Source: Nicotiana tabacum | Lineage: Eukaryota; Streptophyta; Magnoliopsida; Solanales; Solanaceae | Length of the DNA stretch: 64,000 bases | Direction of reading: 5' to 3' | Assembly (NCBI RefSeq): GCF_000715075.1 | Contig: NC_134087.1 | Location: 106,307,161-106,371,160 of the forward strand | In this document: positions 22,458 through 33,800 of the stretch, piece by piece | Layout: each line of letters begins with the position of its first letter | How positions within the stretch are numbered: the stretch's first letter is position 1 | Translations under genes and position numbers: made by a program | The notes under the pieces: model-generated | The model's database searches: none | Told to the model about the DNA's origin: nothing | What the model saw: the letters and a program-made list of their open reading frames with translations, nothing else

Positions 22458-23198
22458 GGGAACATTAGATAACAATACATGGATTAGCTATACCTACGTG
22501 AGAGCATATAAATGAGAAAAATGTCCTTTATGCTACTCCATCCATCCAATTTGGTTGGCACCATATTTGGGACTCACAAACTTGTTATGACTACAATTTT
22601 GTTAACATTTATTAGATATTTTCAGCTATATAAGGTTGATCTGCATTACTTGTGTAAAATCTAAATATGTAAATGTTATTTCAAAAAGTTTAAGAAATTA
22701 ATGTCTAAATACACATTATAAATTAGATGGGTTGACCCTAGAACTTTGAATACCGCTATGCTTTTCGTGATGGAAGAACTATTACTTATTTAGTAAACCA
22801 TCTTTTACTTATTCTCTCTCATTTGTTTCTAAAATATAATTTTCATGCTTAAAAGATGAATGCAATGTTTATTTATCCCTTGCCTCCTTTTGATTATAAA
22901 AGGAGTGAAGTCGTCGTACTTGTAAATATTTCAATACCACATTGGTGCTTTGCAAATATACTTTTATCTTACTGCTCAGAAAATAATATTTTAGTATATT
23001 CATTTTAATTTCCCTCTCAATAGTATTCTTGATATGAGAACTAAAAATTGATAATTAATTGCAATACTATAATCATTATAATCACATGATACCAAAACTA
23101 AATGTTAATTGGCTAAAGTTTAACAAACCAAGGGTATTATTGGAAACAAATCTTTATCCAGTTTACAATCCAATACATGTTTGAACTATTACTGTATA
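22458..23198. other. AT-rich intergenic DNA
   Basis: No gene or RNA that I can support; there are possible decayed MITE pieces at its left end. Confidence 0.4.
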
Positions 23199-25843
23199 CT
23201 AGTATTAGTACCCGCGCGATGCGCGGACACAAATAGCAAATTATAATTTGAGTTATTGAAATTACCTTAAAATTTAAAACTTCCAGATAACATGTTTCTT
23301 TTTATTTTTATTTTTATTTTATATCTGTAACAATGCAACTCCTTGATTTAGTACTTGTATTTTATTTTGTGGTCAATATTAAATAATACTAAACATATCA
23401 CGTTTGTTATATGTCTTGTTTGAGCATATTATTTAACAAAATTCTTACTACCTTTTTATGTTTCACCACAAATTCGAATAAGTTTTATCCTTCTACATTT
23501 CACCCAAAACAACTCTCTCTTTAATCTTTGCTTATAGTTATTACATTATCTATTACTTAATAATGTTATATTCATGTGATCTTTTATTAGCTTACCAATT
23601 GACTTGATATCTTGCTTATTACCCTTTTGATAAACATATATAAATACAAAAAAAAATATTCCTAAAATTTAATTTATTTTTGTACTTTTATCCTCTTACT
23701 TGGAACTCTTTTTTCATTTAACTCTTTCAATAATATATTTGAGTATTATTTAATTATTTAATATACATATACTTAATTAATTCCAAGTATAAATATTCTC
23801 ACACTATCTCTATTTTCCTCTTTATACATCCTCTTCCTACTATGAATTTTTAATTAGTTTTTTTACATTAATATTTTACCAATAAACAAAATATATAATA
23901 TCACATTTTATTTTAAGTTATAACTTTGAATTAGTTTAAAATATTAATAGATAAATTTTTTATTATTATATTTTAAATCTATTGAATTTTCTTGTAATTG
24001 TTTTTTGTATCACGTGTAATTAAATTTTCTTTCTCTTTTAAAGTTAGGATACAAATTAGACTTTAATTTTCGTTCATAAAATTACCCATATGAGATATTT
24101 ATTTTGTAATTCCTTATTTTTAATTTGTTATCTAATTTTTAGTTTTTTATCTAGTAAAACTTTAATTTTGTAGTCCTATCCATAATTTGAGCGTTTTCAC
24201 CATAATTTTAATCTAAATCTCAAGTTCAAATCGTCTTTCCCTTTTATTTCTAATATTAAATATTTTTAAATTTTTGATTATTGCTATTAAGTTACCTAAT
24301 ATATAGTATTTTATTTTCTTATGTGGCTTTCATTAACATGCGTCTTTATTTAATATCATAATCTATTTATATCCTTTAATATTATTATATAAATTGATGT
24401 ATGATTTTTTAATCTTGAAATAAATATTTATTTTATTTAAAATTAATACTCAAAATTATTAAATTATTTAAATTTATTAATAATATTTTTAAGCATTATA
24501 TATTTACTTTATTTTATTTTTTAAACTAATTCTTAGTATAAATAACCTTGCATTATCTCTAATTTATTAATATTTTGATTTTTTTAATTTTTTTAATCTA
24601 TTAAACTTCAGTTATGTGGCCTTATCCACATCATGACCTTTTTTATCATACTTAAAAAAACTTTTTATATCAAATTTAAATAAATTTTATCCTTCTTTGT
24701 TCTTTATGATAGAAATTTTGATTTTTTCTCTGTTTGTTTCTTATTTTGCTATTGTATATTCAATACTAAATATTATTAACATTGTCATGTGCTTTTTATT
24801 AGTTTACTTGAATTTAATATCCACTTTTATCACATTCATTTTAATATAATACAAATAATAAATAAAAATTATTTCAATAGAAACTTTAACTCTATTGCTC
24901 ATATTCTTAAATATGATTTTTCTTATCATATTAAAAAAAAAGTCCCATCTCAAATTCAAATATATCTTATTCTTCTATTTTATCCATTGGACCACATTTT
25001 CATAAATCATCTTATACTTTCAAACTTAACCTAGCAATACTCAATTCAAATATTAATCGTAAAAACTCTAATTGTTGCAACAATATTTTCACTATTATTT
25101 TAAGAAATATTTATTTGTCCGAATTGTCAACATTAATATAACCTCATTTTTCCTACCATAACTAAATTATACACAAAACTTAATTAAAGATACCTATAGT
25201 AATGTATATTGTTCACAAATAAGGTCAGATACAAAGCTTGTACTAAATAAAAAATTATTATTTCAACTTAAAATTAATGATGTAAGATACAAAATAAAAA
25301 TTTAATTGATTTTTTCTCAAAAAAGGATACCTACCATAACTGAATTATACACAATTTTAATTAAAGATACCTATAGTAATGTATATTGCACCCAAATAAG
25401 GTTAGATACAAAGCTTGTACTAAATAAAGAATTATTATTTCATCTTAAAATTGATGTGTAAGATACAAAACGAAATTTTAATTGATTCTTTCTCAGAAAA
25501 GGATACCTACCATAACTGAATTATACATAAAATTTTAATTAAAGATACATACAGTAATGTATATTGTACCAAAATAAGGTCAGTTACAAAGCTTGATCAA
25601 TTAATTAAAATTCGTCCCTACCATAATTATACAAAAAAATATTAACTAAATTATACTACTAATAGAGATTTGTATCATAATTAAAAAACAATTCTTATTG
25701 AACTACTACTTCCATTAATTATGTTTCCATTTATAATTCAAATTTTTAATGTTGTCTTAAAATTGCCAAGTGGCTTTTTTTTAGCTTGCCACTTGGCTTA
25801 ACCTCATGATTCACTACTCTCCTTTTAATATAATATAGATAGA
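23199..25843 (-). mobile_element. Non-autonomous Helitron on the minus strand (about 2.6 kb)
   Basis: Read on the minus strand it starts A|TCTATCTATATTATATTA and ends with hairpin CCGCGC-ATC-GCGCGG (23226-23212), nine bases, then CTAG|T at 23202-23199. Both ends meet the Helitron rules. The interior is very AT-rich, without Rep or helicase coding. It includes a 177-bp tandem repeat. Confidence 0.8.
25154..25640. repeat. Tandem repeat of about 177 bp inside the Helitron
   Basis: Units start with TACCATAAC at 25154, 25332 and 25508 (spacing 178 and 176). A fourth, truncated start is near 25616. The units are highly similar over their length. Confidence 0.9.
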
Positions 25844-25989
25844 TAATAATCTAAATCAGATTTATTTTTTAAAAGTTAAAGATTAAAAAATGTATATCTA
25901 AAATCAGTTAATTTATTTATAATAAAGAAATACATATTTTAAAAAAGTAAAGAAATCTGAAATTTGTGAAGGAGTTTTTATTTTTTTCA

Positions 25990-26109
25990 AATAATTTTGT
26001 AGCTCCTATATTTTTGGAGGGTTGTCCTAAAGTGCCAAATGGCATATTATGATGATGCCACTTGGCGTAATGAGAATGTTTTTTTCTTCTCCTTTTAATT
26101 ATAGATAGA
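25990..26109 (-). mobile_element. Helitron 5' terminal fragment
   Basis: The minus strand again reads A|TCTATCTATAATTAAAAGGA, the start seen in the neighbouring Helitron. A block with a 'GCCACTTGGC' word is shared by both (near 25785 and 26065). No matching 3' end was found. Confidence 0.55.
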
Positions 26110-27801
26110 TATCATAATGTTATTAGTTCAAATATAGCAAACTCTACCGGCTTGTATATGGCGGAGTGTTTGAAAGAAAGGAATTTAAGATGTTTTCAAA
26201 ATAAGAAAGAGCCAATTAGCAAGATAAAAAGTTTAATATATTCTTTTGCTTTCATTTGGAGTACACAGGAATTTAGTGAAGACGCAGATAGAGCCACAAA
26301 TTTTATTAGCTCTCTTCAGAATAAAGGGAATGTATTCTTATGCTTTTTGCTGTACATATTCAGCACAATCTTAGTGCTGCTTAAACAATAAAATTATACT
26401 TTTACCAATCAAAAAAAAGAAAACATCTACCCACAACTCATATGCTAACCTATAAGTTTGCACATCTGATCTCACAGATGCAGTTGGGTTGGGTAAATAC
26501 ATTATTTCTTTTTTCTGATAAGTAATGTCTTGTCCAACACTGTTACTTATTTAACCTAACTATATCTCAAGACAATGTGTTGAATTGTTGCATACGGACC
26601 ATTTTGGGATAAACACAGCCAAACAATTTGGTACTTCCTAGCAGGAGTCTTCTTATCACAAGACTCCAGTTCAAAATACTTGATCCCATGATTTAAACAC
26701 TTAACAAAAATCAATGCAACATCATAACCCTAACTAGCAATTCTCCAACTATAATTCGCAAGCTGACAATTATCCCTAGAATTTCATATTGCATTACTTT
26801 GATGCACAATTTTAAAGAATGAAGAGATGCATACCAAAAAGTTCCAAAGCGCCTGCCGCTGATGATGAACCAGCCATCACCAGGTCTGCCGAGTGATAGC
26901 ATAATAAACCCACCTGAGCAAGAAAAAAGACAAGATATGGTGTCATATGAATTAGCTTCCACAGGTATTTCCATGATAAAGATAAGAGTAGTCAGCCGCA
27001 GTACATCACCTAAGTGGAGGAAACTTCCTCTTCTCTTCCCACGTACTTGGGCAATTGCATTTCCCAGCTATCACAACGAATAAATAACTTATCCTGCATG
27101 CATCTAACAACAAAAAGAAACAAAAGAAAATACTAAGTCTAGCATAGTTGCAAAGCTTTAAACAACTTCATGTAGGTAGTGTGTCTGGAAACGGAGGACC
27201 AGGATGGTTTCCATTAGCCAGTCCACTACGCCCCAATCAGAGTATGTATGGGGATTATGAGAGTATGGGCACGTACAAGGCAGGAATATGCATTTGAATC
27301 CTCACTTACATCCAACAAGAAATACTGACACATAAGTGTCACACAAAGAAGAAGATTCACAACCAAAATGAACATGTGAATATAACCTTCCGCGGTATTA
27401 GGGTTTTCAGTAAGATTTAAACCTTTTGTTTTTGTAGAACAAGTATGAAGTCTTTGTTATTATCCCTCTGGAGTGTAAGCCTTACAGAGATTTGAAAAAT
27501 GTTAATCACATAAACCGGGGATGAAAGAGCTGAAACCCAGCATCATCGCAGCACCTTATAAGTTTTTAAAGAAAAAAGATGCTGCAAAAGATTTTTTTTT
27601 CCATCCTTGTCCTTCTATGACTGCAATCATTAAATGTCATCCTACAAAAGCAAAGCTGAAAGCCTGAAACAGGATTCTGATTTTAAGAACATGCTAGATC
27701 AAATGCTTACCTGACGGCAGAGAACTATGTCCAAGAAGTGCAGTTCAAAATGCTTAATAAAATTAACTCAGCACCAGCTAGATTAGAGTTCATCCATTTG
27801 A
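26110..27801. other. Intergenic DNA downstream of SMG8
   Basis: No complete gene is supported. Two short coding-like pieces (26835-26913 minus, 27160-27297 plus) are discussed as findings. The 3' UTR of SMG8 must end in this stretch, but I could not place a poly(A) site with confidence. Confidence 0.5.
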
Positions 27802-30800
27802 CTATGTAAATAGTTCCTCATGATTGCTGTCCTTGGATACAAGCTGCAATGTTGTGCCTTTCGTTATCCAGGCAGTGAGTTGAGGCTGCTGTTCAAAAGG
27901 CATAAGAGGATGGAGGTTTCCATTTTCCAGCTGTACACCATAAACAAAAGGTAGTCGAAGTGACAGAAAACTCTCTGGGGGTAAAATTACTCGACATCCA
28001 AGACAGAACTGCAACTTCTTTTTACGGTCTGGCATAGATGGAGGGAGACATGACTCCTACAAAGTCAAAATAGAAAAGAAACTCAGCAATTGAGAGAATA
28101 ATTGAAATGCTTATTTCCAAAGATGTACACCAAAAATGAAACAACATAACATCTAAAAAGATGCGTGAAGCTGTGACAACAAGCAGTCAAGCATCCCATT
28201 GAATAGGATCCAGTGAGCCAACAATGGCAACTACATTGAAATAAAAGAGGAGCTATAAACCTTTTTAGCCTTCTTGTAATCTTTATTTAGGTGAGTTGAA
28301 GATATAATAAAGTAATAAAAGTGCGTTGTCTCTAACAACTTAAGCTTTTAGATGAGGTGTCACACAATTCAACATAGTATCAGAGCAAGCGGAGGTCTTG
28401 CACTCAAGACCCACCACTACCTATTATCAGAAAAAATATCCACATATCTGGCCCATGAAAGAGAATCAAGCCCGCGCTTGAGGAGCATGTTAAAGATATA
28501 ATTAATTAATAAGTTTAAGTTTAGATGAGGTGGTCAGATAATTCAACAATGAGATCCAGATCCTAGCATTGCTTATAAGCATCTCAACGACCTATTCCAT
28601 CAGTGAAATAATCAGGAAGCTTACTCCACTGTTTGGCCAGCATAAAAGTAGAATGCAAAGCCTCTGCTTATTACACTGGCAAGTTCATTTTCTTGGAAAA
28701 TCTGTTTTCCATTGTTCTATTAGTGTAATACATGTTTATTTTATCTGTAAAGTAATTCCAGTGTAAAGCAACATGTTTTCTAACGGAATAGCAGTTACAG
28801 ATCCACAAAGAGGTCAGATGCTTTTTGATATAGAGCACAACAGAGGTCAGATGTTCTTTCACGGAATGCAGCATAAATTAATTTTTCACCTTTAATATTA
28901 GTATTAAGATTCGATGTCACCTAACAAATACTTCTCCTCTGCATTATCAATTTCCGCAACCCGACAATTGATCAATAAGCTACACTTCAATCCCATGTCA
29001 ATAGGGGTCATTTTTATTGATCATTAACTTACTGTAATTGACTTGCAAAAATATTACTGTAAGAAATCATTTGGTTCACAGACTAGTTGTGCATGATTTA
29101 AAATGTACGGATTGTTATGCGGTTAATAATAATACATGAATCACTATACACAGATTGTGACACCAATCTTCAAGTTTTCGTCTAATGAAACTTCAAGTTA
29201 AACCATTACAAATTCTTACTATATAATACTATCATGATTTCTTTTATTTACTAAAACAACAACAACAACAACAACAATAACAACAATATACCCAGTAAAA
29301 TTCCATTAGTGGGGTTTGGGGAGAGTAGAGTGTAGGCAGACCTTACCCCTACCCCAAAAGGGTAGAGAGGCTGTTTCCGGGAGACTCTCGGCTCAACAGA
29401 AGAGACAATAATATCAGAAAAGGAAACAAAAGAAAACAAAAGAAACAAAAGGAAACAAAAGAAAAGGCCTGTAACAACAAAAGATGCCAGAAAGATAATA
29501 ACCGCAACATAAGAGACAACAAATAAGTGAAAGGACTTTTATTTACTAAAACAAGCCACCATTTTGGGTACTTTTTTCTATTTTGGGTGCTCTTACCCAG
29601 TATCACTAATACATATATTCTTATTCAACACTTCATCCAACATAAATACATACGTCAAGAAAATGGTACCAAACATTGTATGAGTATTGCACAGACTGGG
29701 AATCAAAGGTTAATTGAGTAATGCAAAATGCCGAGATCAAAAACAATCAGGGCTTCATATGATTAGGTGGACAAGGATAAGTTAATTCGATACCAAAAGT
29801 TCCTGTAAGTTACCTCAAACTGTATGACTGGGTTTGCTGCTAAAATGACTGGGAAGTGAGGTGTAACCTGCATGACAAAGAGCATACTCATTACAACTAG
29901 CAAACGAAGTGAATTTCTCATGTATATATGAACCAATATATGAACCAACAGGACATGAAACATACAGAAAATTTGCAGTTCAGTTTTAGAAGTGTAACCA
30001 TCAAAATCATTTCTTTTTTAAAACTTTTAGAAATATGGGAAGGAACCATACAAATTGAAAAAAATGCAGAAGATGGACCAATTTCTAAGATCTGTTATTT
30101 ACAAGTAACCTACTTCTTCAGTTACCAACAACAGTTTTGATGCACTAGCTAACATGTCACAGTCACACTCACTGTATTTCACATGAAATAGGTCCTTTAA
30201 ACAGAGAATATTAAAAAATATCCAACAAGAAAACAGAAGAACAAGTAACTTGTAGCTGCAGTTCTCCCGTTTCCAACCTGTACATGATAATCCTCAAAAG
30301 AAAGGTCATTCTCTCCTGGCTTACCAGACTTAGGTTGAATAGAGAAGACCAAAAGATATCTAATATATCTATCTTTCTGTAGAACTTTATCATATGCAGC
30401 CCATTGGCCATGAATAAGACTGCTGATATGTCCATGAAATTGGTGAAAATGAGTAGCTTTTACAAAACAGGGTAAGTACCTACGCCTGAGATGTAACGAA
30501 ATGTAAATTTCAAGAGCTTCCTCATTAGAGGTTACAAGATACAATTACTCGCAAAAAACCTATTCATGTGCATAAGAATTTTTCAGAATGACTTTGATAG
30601 AGAGGTTCAATAGTTTTGCTTTTCTCGTGCTCCTGCATGATCTTACTACTTGGCAGTTTTTTTATATGATTCTGAGTTTTATAATTAACTGGTAGCATCA
30701 TTGCTCTTTTTTACCAAGCTCTGCAATAAATAAAGGTTAGGAAAACTTTTTGTTACATTTAAGTTGGTTTGAACATGGAGACACAATAAAGGAGATCAAT

Positions 30801-33800
30801 TCATATAGCGTGATAGACATGATCATTTAGCACTTAGCTGACATCTTAAAGCATATGTTTACATTGTGAGGTGTCTTAACAGAGAATCCACTCATAATTG
30901 GTTTAGGTACAAAAAAACATGAAACAATATCACCTAAGCCTGTTCATTTGATTAATAGAAACAATGAATCAGATAAGCACTTGAAATGAAATCACATAAA
31001 GAGGGATACTTCTTTAGGAGGCCATAAAGATTCAGGAAAATTGAGGAAAATAACCAATATCAGAAGTAAGACTCCCACCAGAAAGATCCTCTGGAGCTGC
31101 GAAATGGTTCCTGCAAATCTCACATCTGCTTGATCATTCTTAATCTTCAATTCCATACAATGTGGGCAGTTCATGTATATGGGCAAACTTCTATCTAACA
31201 AGGAGGTAGCATAGCCAGAGTCATCGAGATTTAGAGATTGAAAACCAGTTGCAAGATCTTCCCCTGATGCAGCATGTACTGGATGCCTGGAAAGTTGAGC
31301 TGGCCCTTCTATATTTGAATATCCGTCATCCAACCCCTCATTTGACTTTTCCAGATTCCGAACCTTCCTAGAGGAAGTAGGAATGATTCCATTTGCCAGG
31401 CGGCGGCCTTTGCCATGGCCACCATTCTTACCCCCTCTAGAGGGACCTACCCCCTTATGATCGATATTTTCCAAAGATGAAGAGACGACAGATTCTACAG
31501 GCAACACATAAGGAGAACCAAGATTGTTGAGATGGTCCGCAGTTAATATAAAGCGGTGCCCACGGGGGCACTCATGCTCAAATCCAATGTAAACGGTTGC
31601 GTGCTTAGAAGAGGTAATTGGTCTGATCTTCTCAATTCTATTGATCTTCATTGAATCCAAATGAGTACCTATCTGGAAAATTTGATTACCTTTAGTAACA
31701 TCGTTAGAAACAGTAATACTATCATTCTTAACTTCATGAATATCAGGAATTAAAACTTTTTCCGATACTGGTTCATCACTAATCTCATTAACCTTCTCTC
31801 TTTCCCCATCTCTCGCACTTTTTTGCTTAGTACTCCTATCTGGATTTGACATAATTAGTTTATTTGATTGTAGGGGAGGAAATCCTGAATTTGCAGCAGT
31901 TGAACCAGCTACCACCTCAGAAAAAGCTTTTCTCATATTAAAGTTGGAAACTCCTTTACCAAAATTATTTACTTTATCATCTATTTTGACATTTCCTGCA
32001 GAGGACTTCTTTTGGATTTGATATCCGTTTTGTACACTCAAAGCACCAGCATTCTCTATGCCTGCATCTTTGTTAGGCCCATCCCTGGCATTGCTATTAA
32101 ACGTATTCATATTTGCTTGCTGTGAATTGCTTGATAGTAGCCCATTCTCACGTTTTGGCTTCTCAAGAAGGATGGTCCACCTTAGAAGAAATTTCTGGGT
32201 AGAACTGAAGCCACTCTGTATCAAACCTTTAGATGGCTGGTAGTATCTTGCATTCCCAACTCGAATTAAACTCCAAGACAGGGGCTGAATGGGCCCACCT
32301 GTATCACTTCCTGGGGGTAACTGAATTGTGGGAAGAAGCTTGTCACAATCCATCGAACGATTGAAAATAACATTAGCTGTTTCAAAATCAAAAGGATCTG
32401 GCCGCAGGAGTCTTGAACGACCACATGCACATGCATGGAAGAAGACATACCCACTAGAATGTGGCTTAATGTCATCACTTGAACATAAACCGCCAGTTTC
32501 TACATCATGCCTTTGGTGCATGCATGGTTTTCCCGTGAGACTAACAGCATCACATAGTTGCCTGCCAGAAGTCCAGATGGATGTGCACTCATCTTCCAGT
32601 TTCTGCAAGTAAAACCGTACAGCAGGTCCCTTTACCATTGAATTGAAGGCATGCAGAGCCCTCTCCAAATGGGCATTATGTTGGGAAGTTGGGTAGCACG
32701 GAGGCAACTCATTTAGATATGTCGCCTTAGCTACTGGAAGGGCCTTTTGGCACCATAAAGTAGAAAACCTAGTATTTACCCCTCTACCACTCTCCAAATA
32801 AGACATTGCAATCTCAAGTGGATCTGAAACTTTTGAGGCATTTCCTTCAACAGGTGGTGAAACGGAATTTCTTTGTTGCAGCTTTCTCTTACTAATTTCA
32901 GTCTCATCCACAATGGCATGTTTTGCTGAAAGGATTGCTTGCAGAATAAGCTGACTAGAAGATAACCATTTCTCCAAATGTGGAAGTTCAGGAGAAGTAA
33001 ATGTCTTTCCGGAAGCAGCAGAAGCAGCTGCTGCTGCAGCAGCAACAGCAACCATGCCAACACCAGAAGCTGGACCACTGTTGGTATTGGAAACCACACC
33101 CCCTCTTCCTCTTAATATGTCAGCCTGCCTGCAGATGAACTCCTTGACGGAAAGTATGTCTTCTCTATTTGCACTCTGGCTATGACTTTCAAGCAGAAGA
33201 GAATCTGAGGTTGCTTTCCCGTTCAGAACATCTTCCACAAGACCAGTGGCAAATTCAAGGGATTCACCTCTCTTATTAGATGTTATATCTAAAAGTGCAA
33301 CAGCCTTTGATGCATCAAAGGAAAACAGAGGTGCAGAATTTGACACACCCCCACTTCTTGAACCCGTATGACCAGTTTCAGAACCAGACAGTGTCCGGCA
33401 TTTTTTAATGGAGAAACGAATCTGTGCCTCCAGAGAAGACTGCAATTTCTTCCTGAACCCACCTTCAGATTTACTCACAGGACGTGCAAGCACAACCACA
33501 GAACCAGAACCTTTTGGAGCCAAGCTTGGCCGAGCCGAGGTACCAGCACTAGATGATTGATTCGCTGAGGAAATATCAGCTGGCTCCTCAACACTTGAAC
33601 TACGACAATCATCAGCAAAATCGTCAAGAAAAGCAAAAAGCGTAACTGGAGAACATTGCCCGGGTAATAAAGAGGTATATGAACCTAAACCTGACATCAG
33701 AGTAATTGCTGAATTATTTCGGTTGAAAATGCCACGGCTTTTGATAGGAGAAGGATTGCTAGATGATCTTCCAGATGCACCTCTACGTGATGGAGATGCA

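Noticed and set aside
24789..25034. 81-residue plus-strand frame in the minus-strand Helitron
   Set aside because: The composition is that of AT-rich noncoding DNA (Ile, Leu, Phe, Asn, His) and there is no recognisable domain.
28375..28386. Gene-sized LTR retrotransposon starting at the Met primer site in intron 3
   Set aside because: Only 113 bp separate the two terminal repeats and there is no coding, so it is a TRIM, not a truncated large element.
30992..31078. Extension of SMG8 exon 2 past the donor
   Set aside because: The continuation is hydrophobic and unlike the family. Splicing at 31079 to exon 3 restores the known C-terminal order.
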